In this document: positions 23,262 to 31,069 of the stretch, piece after piece
Layout: each line of letters begins with the position of its first letter
Numbering within the stretch: the first letter of the stretch is position 1
Origin: Fibrobacterota bacterium
GTDB lineage: Bacteria > Fibrobacterota > Chitinivibrionia > Chitinivibrionales > FEN-1185
Reading direction: 5' to 3'
DNA length: 58,411 bases
Assembly (NCBI GenBank): GCA_003165595.1
Contig: PLWQ01000026.1
Span: 61,247 to 119,657, forward strand
Translations under genes and position numbers: made by a program
The notes under the pieces: model-generated
Databases searched by the model: none
What the model was told of the DNA's origin: nothing
What the model saw: only the letters and a program-made list of their open reading frames with translations

Positions 23262-24737
23262 TTATTCTACCGGGGTAGGCGCGTTGGAGAAGTGAGAGAG
23301 GGTTTGCGGGAAAGTTTCCTTGGAAGCGCTGATGAGCTCCGGGATTGTCACGAAGGTGTAGCCGCGCGCCTGAAGTCCGCGAATGATGTCCGGGAGCGCC
23401 TGCACGGTGCTCTGGCGCTGCGGAAAGGGTTTGGTTTCCAATCCGTCGTGCAGCAGGATGATGGAACCGCCGCCGGTCCTTGAAAGCACGCGTTGCTCTA
23501 TGGCTTTAGCCGAGGTTTTTTGCCAGTCGTCCGGTGACACGGTCCATGTAACGACGGTGTAATGTTCCTTGCGGGCCAGACTCATCATCCAGGGGCTGCG
23601 CCAGCCGTGCGGAGGCCGGAAGTATTCCGGAGTAACGCCGCTTGCCTTGCGGATCGCGGCTGATGCCCGGTCGAGTTCGGAGGTGATACTGTTGGGTGAT
23701 TCAACAGGTCCCCAGAACGGGTGCGAATAGGTATGGTTGCCTATGATGTTGCCGCTCTGCGCCACGCGTTTGGCAATGTCGGGGTGCCGTTCCACGTTTT
23801 GGCCGACCATAAAAAACGTTGCCTTAACATTGTATTTGGAAAGCGTGTCGAGGATTTGCTGGGTAAAAAGGCTCGGACCGTCGTCGAAGGTGAGCGCAAC
23901 GAGCGGCTTGTTCTGCTGGCCGTGCGCCAGGACCGACCCGAAAAGCTTGTTCTCGGTATTTTCGGTGACAAAGAAGAAACATGCAATTGCGCACGCCGCA
24001 ACTGCGAATCTCGACATCGACAGCCGTCCTGCTGCAATGACGTACTGGGCTCTTCTTATATTCGGGAAATTGTAAAACGCGGGCCGGTTAAAGATCGCGA
24101 GAGAAAGATCATTGAGATAGTACAACAGAATTGTTTGAAAGAAGGCGAATTGCCACCTTCGTCCTGATGTTTTCACCACCAATTTCCTATCGATGTGGAG
24201 CTTACCCATTCGCGTTATGCGCTGTCCCAGCTCGACGTCGGCGCCCATGTTGACCGTCGGATCCAAGCCGCCGCTCGCGAGGTATACGGATCGCCATACC
24301 GCCATATTTGCGCCGGCCAGATGATAATTCAACCTTCCGGCAACCTCTCCGAGTAGCCGGAGCGGGAGCGGCCCGTCGTGAAACGTGAAAACGCCGCTGC
24401 ATGCCACGGTGCCGGGCCTCGACAGGTTCTTGACAATCCTGGAAATCCAATCGGGCGGGACCATGGTGTCGGCGTCGGTGCAGGCGATAATGTCGCCGCT
24501 TGCCTCGGAGAAGCCGGCTCTGAGCGCATGCACGTAGCCCTGTTTTCGTTCGCAAAGGACCTTGACGCCCAGAGACGCCGCAATGTCGTGGGTCTTGTCG
24601 GTGCAGGCGTTATCGACAATGATGATTTCCAGGCCGCCGTCGTAGTCCTGCCGTTTAAGCGAAGAAACGCACTCGGCAATCAATTCTTCTTCGTTGTAGG
24701 CCGGCACAACGATCGAAACCGAAGGTCTATGCTTCAT
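23262..24737 (-). CDS. GT2 glycosyltransferase fused to NodB polysaccharide deacetylase
   Basis: The 491-residue protein joins two enzymes. Residues 5-230 are a family 2 glycosyltransferase (VSIVVPAYNEEELI, IIIVDNACTDKT, ACTDADTMVPPDW with the metal-binding Asp pair at 88-90, NMGADVELGQRITRMG). A membrane-associated stretch follows (about 197-215) and a clear TM segment at 242-257. Residues 278-470 are a NodB-type deacetylase with TFDDG (283-287), HTYSH, RPPHGWRSP and LLHDG motifs intact. The topology implies sugar transfer in the cytoplasm and deacetylation outside, as for an N-acetylated glycan. The order GT2 then NodB is the reverse of the common deacetylase-GT2 fusions. The GT2 part is short for a processive synthase, so the product may be a short oligosaccharide. 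A good promoter lies upstream at 24843-24870. Confidence 0.9.
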   Translation of the reverse strand: MKHRPSVSIVVPAYNEEELIAECVSSLKRQDYDGGLEIIIVDNACTDKTHDIAASLGVKVLCERKQGYVHALRAGFSEASGDIIACTDADTMVPPDWISRIVKNLSRPGTVACSGVFTFHDGPLPLRLLGEVAGRLNYHLAGANMAVWRSVYLASGGLDPTVNMGADVELGQRITRMGKLHIDRKLVVKTSGRRWQFAFFQTILLYYLNDLSLAIFNRPAFYNFPNIRRAQYVIAAGRLSMSRFAVAACAIACFFFVTENTENKLFGSVLAHGQQNKPLVALTFDDGPSLFTQQILDTLSKYNVKATFFMVGQNVERHPDIAKRVAQSGNIIGNHTYSHPFWGPVESPNSITSELDRASAAIRKASGVTPEYFRPPHGWRSPWMMSLARKEHYTVVTWTVSPDDWQKTSAKAIEQRVLSRTGGGSIILLHDGLETKPFPQRQSTVQALPDIIRGLQARGYTFVTIPELISASKETFPQTLSHFSNAPTPVE

Positions 24738-24842
24738 GCTCTCTCTGGTGTCAAAAATGAAAAAGGTTCAGATGGACAGAAGGATGCAGACAGGATCACT
24801 TGCGCTGACGCTCAAAACAGGCTGTTTGTAGACTAAGTTAAT

Positions 24843-24870
24843 ATAATACAATATCCACAGGTGAAGTCAA
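24843..24870 (-). promoter_or_regulatory. Sigma-70 promoter of the GT2-NodB gene
   Basis: On the minus strand TTGACT (24870-24865), a 16-base spacer and TATTAT (24848-24843), in an AT-rich stretch. This predicts a leader of about 100 bases before the ATG at 24737. Confidence 0.6.
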
Positions 24871-24920
24871 GTGAAACGAGATCAATTACAATACATTACA
24901 ATAATAAATAGTAGTTGATT

Positions 24921-25047
24921 TGGGCGCCCCGCCGCATTCCTGTGGTCTGGTGGGGGCACCGCTTCGCGTCGCTCTGCGCCCTTTCAGTTGGGCGCGCGAA
25001 ATCCCTAGGGTGCAGCTTCCTCCCGCCGGAAATCGGCGGGGCGCCCA
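24921..25047. repeat. 127-bp element with 14-bp perfect terminal inverted repeats
   Basis: TGGGCGCCCCGCCG (24921-24934) and its exact complement (25034-25047) bound a GC-rich element with inner hairpins (GCGCCC...GGGCGC; CCCGCCG GAAAT CGGCGGG). No target-site duplication is visible. The same 14-base end occurs again at 41492-41505. The rest of the gap 24738-25153 is AT-rich promoter sequence and a leader with AGGAGG (25143-25148) before the next gene. Confidence 0.75.
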
Positions 25048-25153
25048 GATGCGAAGACAAAGGAAAATAGCGGACAATTTATGCTTATTCCCCTCACAGA
25101 TTGTATCTTTAGATTGACGACGTATCTGCACCCAAACGCCACAGGAGGATGCC

Positions 25154-25510
25154 ATGGACCGTGACAATGTGTGGGACAAAATAAAAAAGAACGTCAGGGA
25201 AGGCGCGGCCGTCTCAATCGAGAAGATCGAGGAGTATTCGAGGATCGGCAAACTCAAGATTGAAGAATTCGCTGCAAAGAAGAAGATCGAGAAGAACTGC
25301 GTTGACATCGGAGAGCGCGTTTTTGATTTTGCGGAAAGCGGCAAGCTGGCCGATGCCGTAAACGACCTGCTGGTAAAGAAGTCCATAGAAAACATTCGCG
25401 CCCTTAACCAGGAGCTTGCCGCAATCGACAAGAAGATGAAGGCCATTTCCGAAGATGCAAGAAAGACCAGGCCGCAGACCGACGACACTGCCGATTCGGC
25501 GGGCGTCTGA
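25154..25510 (+). CDS. Small charged helical protein
   Basis: The 118-residue protein has an excellent ribosome site (AGGAGG, 5 bases before ATG). It is almost wholly helical and charged, with heptad character: VSIEKIEEYSRIGKLKIEEF, AAKKKIEKNCVDIGERVFDF, LLVKKSIENIRALNQELAAI, and a disordered acidic tail. The pattern KIGKLKxE....KKxIEKxxxxxGxxVxxF is found in small bacterial proteins annotated as hypothetical or YtxH-like coiled-coil proteins. There is no signal peptide. It is 13 bases upstream of the M23 peptidase gene, so the two are surely co-transcribed; it may help position or control that membrane protein from the cytoplasmic side. No precise function can be given. Confidence 0.85.
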   Translation: MDRDNVWDKIKKNVREGAAVSIEKIEEYSRIGKLKIEEFAAKKKIEKNCVDIGERVFDFAESGKLADAVNDLLVKKSIENIRALNQELAAIDKKMKAISEDARKTRPQTDDTADSAGV

Positions 25511-25523
25511 GAATTCTCCCGCG

Positions 25524-26408
25524 ATGAAAAACCGAAAGCGAAAGGCAGCACTGCTCGTCCCGCCCGACGGGGCGAAGGTCCGGACCGTTGCCGTCCCCTG
25601 GAAACTCCTGATTGCCGCATTCGTGCTTGTGATTGCCGGATTCGCCGGGTATTTCATCCCGTTTAACGGATTCACCCTGGACGTCGTCAAGCAGAACCAG
25701 GAACGCAACCTGGAGGAGCAGAACGCCAAGCTTCGCGGCATCATTCGCCCGCTGTACAGGCTGCACGTGACGCTCTCATCGGAGCTGGACCGCCTCGACC
25801 GCAAGCGCATGTCAATCCTGGATAAATTCGGGAAGAAGTACTTCGACCGGCGACAGGCCAAGGCGAAGTCCAGGCCGGCCGGGGCGAGCCCGGACCAGCT
25901 GGTCGCGAGAATCAACAGAGCAGAGGGCGTGTTCAAGAACATCTCGGCAATGATTGCCCAGCGACCCGGGTTCTTCGATTCAACCCCGCTCATCAAGCCC
26001 GTGGACGACAAGTGCCCTGTGGGCGCCCGTTTCGACGTGGAAACGGACCCCTTTACCGGTGTGGCAAAGCATCACTTTGGGACCGACTTCATCGGCACAC
26101 GCGGCGCGCCGATTGTGGCCACCGCATCGGGCACGGTTGTGCGGGTCGAAGACGGGAAAATCTGGGGGAAACGGGTCATTATCAACCACGGATTCGGCTA
26201 CAGTACGGTGTACGCCCACCTGGGCACCGTGGACGCTTTTACGGGAAAGAAAGTGTCGAAGGGCGCCTGCATCGGCACCATGGGGATTTCCGGGGTAACC
26301 AGCGGTCCTCACCTGCATTATGAGGTCCTGTATCAGGGGGCTCCTGTGGATCCGGAAGCCTTGTTTTTCCCCGACGTCGACGGCGCCGGGACTTCCTCTT
26401 TACAGTAG
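25524..26408 (+). CDS. Membrane-anchored M23 metallopeptidase with coiled coil
   Basis: The product has 294 residues from the ATG at 25524. A basic N-terminus is followed by one TM segment (about 27-46), a coiled-coil region (55-145, NQERNLEEQNAKLRGIIR, SSELDRLDRKRMSILDK) and an M23 domain (about 155-285). Catalytic residues are visible as HHFGTD (His184, Asp188), YAH (His232) and HLHYE (His263, His265). The layout TM-coiled coil-M23 is that of MepM/RodA-linked or EnvC-like wall hydrolases and activators; with all ligands present it should be an active endopeptidase. It follows the small helical protein gene and its last 9 bases overlap the end of the convergent Ser/Thr kinase gene. Confidence 0.92.
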   Translation: MKNRKRKAALLVPPDGAKVRTVAVPWKLLIAAFVLVIAGFAGYFIPFNGFTLDVVKQNQERNLEEQNAKLRGIIRPLYRLHVTLSSELDRLDRKRMSILDKFGKKYFDRRQAKAKSRPAGASPDQLVARINRAEGVFKNISAMIAQRPGFFDSTPLIKPVDDKCPVGARFDVETDPFTGVAKHHFGTDFIGTRGAPIVATASGTVVRVEDGKIWGKRVIINHGFGYSTVYAHLGTVDAFTGKKVSKGACIGTMGISGVTSGPHLHYEVLYQGAPVDPEALFFPDVDGAGTSSLQ

Positions 26409-27530
26409 GCCGCACAACCTGGCGAGCGCAAATAAGAGTGAAATCGCCACCACCGAGCCGGCCGCGGTAAGGGCAACGATCTGCCGGGTCGAGAGATGTT
26501 TTCTCACCGGCCGGGCCGCCGCCCCCGCTTCCGGCTTCCATTGGACCGGGTTCTTGACAAAAGAGTAAATGACATCGGCCGGCGCCTGGTCCGACAGAAG
26601 CTTGAATTCGCGGTACAGTGCGCTTCCCATCTCCGCGGCGGTCGAAAAACGGTTTCCCGGCAGCAGGGCCAGGCTCTTATTCACCAGCTCCACCACCGAC
26701 GCGGGCGCGCCCGTGGCAAACGATTCGAGCGGAGCGAATTCGCCTTTCGCCTTCTGCCGAACCAGTTCCGAAATTGTCTTCTGGGGAAATGCCCGCTGGC
26801 CGGTTATCATTTCGTACAGTACCGATCCGAGCGAGAAGATGTCGCTCCGGTGGTCGATGTCCCTTCCCTCAAGCTGTTCCGGGGAGAGATAGGCGAGCGA
26901 CCCCATCACTTTCCCGCCAATGGTGTGCAGGCTCACTTCGGTGGGCCTGGCAATGCCGAAATCCATCAGTTTCACGATGCCGTCCCGCGAAATGAGCACG
27001 TTGTCCGGCTTGATGTCGCGGTGAATGAGGCCTTTGTAAACTTTTCCGTACAGCGTGTAGTCCTTGGTGTGCGCGTAATGCAGCGACTGGCATACAAAAT
27101 AGGCGGTGATGAGTGCCACGGGAAGCGGAAACCTGCCGCACGCGGTAATAAGGTCGCGGATCGACTGCCCGTCGATGAACTCCATTTCGAGAAACGGAAT
27201 CTGCTGATCCCAGTATCCGATGTTGTGGATCTCGATGATGTTCGGATGATGTATGTCGGCGAGGATTTTCGCTTCGGTAAAGAAGCGTTCACGCAGTTCC
27301 TTGTCGGAGGCATTCTTGAGGATCTTAAGCGCCCTGGTCACCTCCAGCGCTTCATGCCAGACCTTGTACACGTTGGCCATGCCGCCTTCACCCACGAGCT
27401 GGGTGATGCGGTTGGGGCCTATCTTATCGCCCACTTTGGGCATGGGTGATTGATAGGGGTTGGCTGCCTGTGCCTGCGCGGGCCGGATGTAGCGTTTGCC
27501 GGGTTCATTGAGTCCGGAAGGTTCGTTCAT
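26400..27530 (-). CDS. Hanks-type Ser/Thr protein kinase with C-terminal TM
   Basis: The 376-residue protein is a membrane-tethered eukaryotic-like kinase. Motifs are complete: Gly loop GEGGMANVYK (47-56), ATP-binding Lys69 (ALKIL), catalytic loop HRDIKPDN (170-177, Asp172), DFG (190-192), and the APE-equivalent SPEQLEG. A helical stretch and linker precede a TM at about 351-373, with only a few residues outside, so it lacks an external sensor such as PASTA. The activation loop contains Ser/Thr (EVSLHTIGG) for autophosphorylation. It converges on and overlaps by 9 bases the gene for the wall peptidase. Its substrates are unknown, but envelope control is plausible from context. Confidence 0.93.
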   Translation of the reverse strand: MNEPSGLNEPGKRYIRPAQAQAANPYQSPMPKVGDKIGPNRITQLVGEGGMANVYKVWHEALEVTRALKILKNASDKELRERFFTEAKILADIHHPNIIEIHNIGYWDQQIPFLEMEFIDGQSIRDLITACGRFPLPVALITAYFVCQSLHYAHTKDYTLYGKVYKGLIHRDIKPDNVLISRDGIVKLMDFGIARPTEVSLHTIGGKVMGSLAYLSPEQLEGRDIDHRSDIFSLGSVLYEMITGQRAFPQKTISELVRQKAKGEFAPLESFATGAPASVVELVNKSLALLPGNRFSTAAEMGSALYREFKLLSDQAPADVIYSFVKNPVQWKPEAGAAARPVRKHLSTRQIVALTAAGSVVAISLLFALARLCGLL

Positions 27531-27562
27531 GGTTGTGCTGCCTTGAAATGAGAAAAGAGGCC

Positions 27563-27645
27563 AAGGTTGAAAGGTGAAAGCTCAACACCGTCAAGATTAC
27601 ATCTTGAACTTGCAACTTTCAACGTTGAACTTTCAACTCTTTCAA
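27563..27645. repeat. Heptamer array (TTGAAAG / CAACTTT)
   Basis: Units of TTGAAAG and GTGAAAG in one sense and CAACTTT/GAACTTT in the other (GCAACTTTCAACGTTGAACT at about 27613-27632) fill the space upstream of the GT9 gene. The two senses could fold back on each other. Confidence 0.7.
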
Positions 27646-27702
27646 AATACATTTTGACTCGACTTTGCTCCTATCGGAAGGTATTTTTGGAACCACAAAG
27701 AC

Positions 27703-28719
27703 ATGGAAATTCTTATCATCCGTCTCTCCTCAATGGGCGACGTGGTTCTGGCCACGAGCGCGCTTGAATACCTGAAGTCCGCATTTCCGCAATCGAACCT
27801 CTGGTTTGTGACCGAGAAAAAATATGCCGGCCTTTTTGCTGGCGATACGCGCCTCGCCAGGGTGATCGCCGTGGAAAAGGACGGGGAGCGCGATGCCGCG
27901 CAAGCTCTGTTCGGCGTAGTGTGGGACAAAATCATCGATCTGCAGCACAACCGGCGAAGTTTACGGATACGAAAGGGACTCGTGTCAAGGCAGGCGGCCT
28001 CGGTGTTCAGGAAGCGGCACTTTGCGCGAAACGCGCTGCTGTTTGCCAGGGCAAACCTGTATCCCCGGGGCGACAGCGTCGTCGTCCGTTATGCCCGCGC
28101 GGCCGGCTATGCCGGCGCGCCCGGCGCTTTTCCCGGGGCGCGGCTGCTGCTCGACGATAGGAAATGCGATGCGGCCCTCAGGCTCCTGCCCCAGAGCGCA
28201 GTGGTGCGGCCGGCCATTGCCCTCTTTCCCTTTAGCGCGTGGAAGAACAAGGAATGGTCCGCAAAGAACTTTGCTTTTGTGGGCCGGTATTTTGCGATAA
28301 AGGGCTGGGACGTCCTGATTGCGGGCGGGCCGCAGGACGCGGCTGCCGCTGCGAAGATGAAGTTCATCGTAGGCGAACGATGCATTTCCGCCGCGGGGAA
28401 ACTGTCGCTCACCGAAACAGCCTGTCTCATTGCCCGGTGCAGGCTCGCGCTGGGGAACGATACGGGCCTGTCGCATATCGCACGGGCCTGCGGCGTAAAG
28501 ACCGGAATCGTCTACGGACCCACCACGTCGCATTTCGGTTTCTATCCGTACGGTGATCCACCGTACCGCGTGTTCGAAGCAGCGCAGTTCTGCCGTCCCT
28601 GCCATGCGCACGGCGGCAACGTATGCCTCCTGGGATCGAGGCAGTGTATGAGGAAAATCCGGCCCGAAGACGTGATAGCGGGCCTGGAAAGCCTGCATTC
28701 CCAGGGGAAGATCGCGTGA
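27703..28719 (+). CDS. GT9 heptosyltransferase-family glycosyltransferase
   Basis: The 338-residue protein is a family 9 glycosyltransferase (WaaC/WaaF/WaaQ type). The N-terminus MEILIIRLSSMGDVVLATSA is the family hallmark, with the Asp of SMGD as likely catalytic base, followed by LWFVTEKKYAGLF and WDKIIDLQHNRRS. The C-terminal Rossmann domain has the donor-binding segments ALFPFSAWKNKEWSAKNFA and LALGNDTGLSHIARACGVK and GIVYGPTTSHFGFYPYG. It probably adds a heptose or related sugar to lipopolysaccharide core on the cytoplasmic face. The C-terminus has extra Cys (CRPCHAHGGNVC) also seen in other GT9 members. It stands apart from the other glycosyltransferase genes by about 3 kb. No clear ribosome site. 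Confidence 0.9.
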   Translation: MEILIIRLSSMGDVVLATSALEYLKSAFPQSNLWFVTEKKYAGLFAGDTRLARVIAVEKDGERDAAQALFGVVWDKIIDLQHNRRSLRIRKGLVSRQAASVFRKRHFARNALLFARANLYPRGDSVVVRYARAAGYAGAPGAFPGARLLLDDRKCDAALRLLPQSAVVRPAIALFPFSAWKNKEWSAKNFAFVGRYFAIKGWDVLIAGGPQDAAAAAKMKFIVGERCISAAGKLSLTETACLIARCRLALGNDTGLSHIARACGVKTGIVYGPTTSHFGFYPYGDPPYRVFEAAQFCRPCHAHGGNVCLLGSRQCMRKIRPEDVIAGLESLHSQGKIA

Positions 28720-28810
28720 GCGGCGCGCGGGCAATTGCGTCGAGAAACTCGCCAAAAACCATCTCTTATGGTCTTGACTCTTTGTTTAGCACCCATCATT
28801 TTTATACAGC

Positions 28811-29113
28811 ATGAAAAAAAACGTGACGGCGTGGTGTGCGGTTTTTCTGTTGAGCGTGATTTGCGTTGTGCATTCCGCCGACCATGCGCTGCCCTATCAG
28901 GATTACGTTTCCTACTTTGCAGGGATGGAATTGCTCACCTCCAACAAAACCCTTTCCCGGACGCAAATAGCCCTTCGCTACCGCCGTCTGTGCGCGGTAA
29001 CCGGAATCAATGGGGCAAGGGCAAAGGCCTTTGTCGCCGGATACAGGAACGATCCGGCCGGATGGCAAAAAGTGAGGGCAGCGGTCCTGGAAGCGCTCCA
29101 GAAACACGGATAA
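28811..29113 (+). CDS. Small exported protein of unknown function
   Basis: The 100-residue protein starts with a signal peptide (MKKNVTAWCAVFLLSVICVVHSA). The mature 77 residues are helical and include DYVSYFAGMELLTSN, TLSRTQIALRYRRLCAVTGI and DPAGWQKVRAAVLEALQKHG. A single Cys remains. I recognise no family. It sits between the GT9 gene and the thioredoxin gene, on the same strand, with no visible ribosome site before the ATG at 28811; AT-rich sequence directly upstream (CATCATTTTTATACAGC) suggests that transcription might start very near the ATG. Confidence 0.7.
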   Translation: MKKNVTAWCAVFLLSVICVVHSADHALPYQDYVSYFAGMELLTSNKTLSRTQIALRYRRLCAVTGINGARAKAFVAGYRNDPAGWQKVRAAVLEALQKHG

Positions 29114-29157
29114 AAGCGGGCGGCCGCAACCGACATCGAACCCAAAAGGAGTCTCGT

Positions 29158-29487
29158 ATGGCAAGTGATGTTCTCGCCGAATTTACCGATGCGAATTTCG
29201 AAACCGAAGTGTTGAAATCCTCCGTCCCGGTCCTGGTCGATTTCTGGGCCGAATGGTGCGGGCCGTGTAAAATGCTCACGCCCATTGTTGAGGAGCTTGC
29301 CCGCGAGTACGGCGCCAGGGTAAAGATCGGCAAGCTCAACGTGGATAATTCGCCGCTTACCGCCTCGCGATACGCGGTGAGCAATATCCCGACAATCCTT
29401 TTTGTAAAGGGCGGCAGCGTAATAGACCAGCACGTTGGTCTCCTGGCAAAAAAGGCGCTTCAGGCTAAAATAGACCAGTTTATCTGA
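29158..29487 (+). CDS. trxA: Thioredoxin
   Basis: The product has 109 residues from the ATG at 29158, with AAAAGGAG 6 bases upstream; a much longer open frame from 28735 overlaps the preceding gene and is not used. The protein is a textbook thioredoxin: FTDANFETEVLKSSVPVLVDFWAEWCGPCKMLTP with the WCGPC active site, KIGKLNVDNSPLTASRYAV, then SNIPTILFVKGG with the cis-Pro, and a C-terminal GLLAKKALQAKIDQFI helix. It has no signal peptide, so it is cytoplasmic and serves as general disulfide reductant, recycled by thioredoxin reductase encoded elsewhere. Confidence 0.97.
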   Translation: MASDVLAEFTDANFETEVLKSSVPVLVDFWAEWCGPCKMLTPIVEELAREYGARVKIGKLNVDNSPLTASRYAVSNIPTILFVKGGSVIDQHVGLLAKKALQAKIDQFI

Positions 29488-29581
29488 AACCTATCCCTGG
29501 TGCAGGGAAGGGGCGGCGCGCGCCGGAGCCAGCGGGCTTCCGGGCGTGAATGTCGTCGCTCCGTAGAATGCGTCTTTCCTG

Positions 29582-31069
29582 ATGAAAATCGCAGCGCTTA
29601 ACCCCCCGTTTCTTCCCCGGTATTCGCGTGAATCGCGTTCGCCCGCGGTTGCAAAAAGCGGCACGCTGTATTATCCCATGTGGCTTGCCTACGCCGTGGG
29701 GTATCTCGAAAAACACGGGCACGAAGTGCTGTTTATCGACGCGCCGGCCGCGGGGCTTTCCCTTGAGGACTCGGCATCGCGCATCACGGCGTTTGCACCC
29801 TCCCTTCTTGTGGTGGACACGTCGACTCCGAGCATTTACAGTGATGTCGCCGCGGCCTGCGAAATCAAGAAGAGAATTCCGGGGTTGTGCACGGTGCTCG
29901 TGGGCGCGCACGTGTCCGCGTTGCCCGAACAGACCCTGGAACTCAATCCCGCACTCGACGCGGTCGCCTACGCCGAATACGAGGCCACGCTGCTTGAGCT
30001 TGCGGCTGCCCTTTCCGCGCAGGGGGGCTCGCGCAATTTCGGCGGCATTCTCGGAATCGCCTACAAAAACGAAGCCGGCGCAATCGTTCGAAACGGCCCG
30101 CGCGAGTACCTCGCAAACCTCGACGAGTTGCCCCTGGTATCGGCAGTGTACAAGAAACACCTTGCGATCGAACCGTATTTCTACGGCCACAGCAGGCATC
30201 CGCTCATCGTCATCATGACCGGGCGGGGATGCCCGTTTCATTGCACCTATTGCGTGGTGCCGCAGGTGCTGCAGGGCCACAAGTACCGGCGGCGTTCCGT
30301 TGCAAGCGTGGTTGAAGAGTTCGTTTATATCAGGGACAATTTTCCTCAAGTCAAGGAAATCATGATCGAAGACGACACGCTCACGGCCGATGCGAAACGG
30401 TGCCGCGAGCTGTCGGCGGCGCTCATCGAGGCTCGCGCGACGGGGATCCCCTGGTCGGCTAATTCGCGCGCCGATGTCGATTACGACACCATGGCGGCGA
30501 TGCACAAGGCCCGATGCAGGCTGTTCTGCGTCGGGTTCGAGAGCGGCGACCAGGAAATCCTCAACAACATACGAAAAGGGACTTCGCTGGAGAAGATCCG
30601 CCGGTTCATGAAGGACGCCCGGCGCGCCGGCATCCTTATCCACGGCTGCTTCATGGTGGGCAACCGGGGAGAAACGGCCGCAACACTCGAGACGACGCTG
30701 CGGTTTGCCAAGGAACTCAATCCCGACACTGCGCAGTTCTACCCGATTATGGTGTATCCCGGCACGAGCGACTACCGGTATTTCAAGGAAAAGGGCTGGA
30801 TCGTCACCGAAGACTTCCGCAAATGGCTCACCGACGACGGGCTGCACTCGTCGGTGGTGTCGAACCCGGCGCTTACCTACGAAACGCTTGTTGATTTTTG
30901 CGACAGAGCGCGGCGCGAGTTTTATCTTCGTCCCGGTTACTTCGTTCAGAAGGCGGTCGAGGCGCTCCGCCATCCCGGTGAATTCAAACGGCTTGCCAAA
31001 GGTTTCCGCACCATTCTTCCTTATTTGCTGCATCGGTCCCTCAAGAGAAAGCCTGCGGCATCATGCTGA
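29582..31069 (+). CDS. B12-binding-domain radical SAM protein
   Basis: The 495-residue protein has an N-terminal cobalamin-binding-like domain (about 1-150: LNPPFLPRYSRESRSP, LAYAVGYLEKHGHEVLFID, ADVVAAACEI-like and TVLVGAHVSALPEQTLE) and a radical SAM core with the cluster motif GCPFHCTYC (Cys-x3-Cys-x2-Cys) at about 217-225, then EEFVYIRDNFPQVKEIMIED and FVGFESGDQEILNNIRKGTS. The architecture matches class B radical SAM methylases and relatives such as the hopanoid and bacteriochlorophyll tailoring enzymes. The B12 domain lacks an obvious DxHxxG, which is also usual in many members. Its C-terminal 150 residues are helical. It overlaps the next gene by 7 bases, so it probably modifies a lipid or glycan made with that GT2. 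The substrate is unknown. Confidence 0.88.
   Translation: MKIAALNPPFLPRYSRESRSPAVAKSGTLYYPMWLAYAVGYLEKHGHEVLFIDAPAAGLSLEDSASRITAFAPSLLVVDTSTPSIYSDVAAACEIKKRIPGLCTVLVGAHVSALPEQTLELNPALDAVAYAEYEATLLELAAALSAQGGSRNFGGILGIAYKNEAGAIVRNGPREYLANLDELPLVSAVYKKHLAIEPYFYGHSRHPLIVIMTGRGCPFHCTYCVVPQVLQGHKYRRRSVASVVEEFVYIRDNFPQVKEIMIEDDTLTADAKRCRELSAALIEARATGIPWSANSRADVDYDTMAAMHKARCRLFCVGFESGDQEILNNIRKGTSLEKIRRFMKDARRAGILIHGCFMVGNRGETAATLETTLRFAKELNPDTAQFYPIMVYPGTSDYRYFKEKGWIVTEDFRKWLTDDGLHSSVVSNPALTYETLVDFCDRARREFYLRPGYFVQKAVEALRHPGEFKRLAKGFRTILPYLLHRSLKRKPAASC

Noticed and set aside
23042-23278. 78-codon frame that could be a small gene
   Set aside because: It starts in a heptamer array, has no ribosome site and no protein-like pattern.
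28735-29157. Long N-terminal extension of thioredoxin
   Set aside because: It overlaps the small exported protein gene in another frame, and a good ribosome site precedes the ATG at 29158.
29480-31033. 517-codon minus-strand frame
   Set aside because: Antisense to the radical SAM gene, whose CxxxCxxC motif and fold segments are clear.
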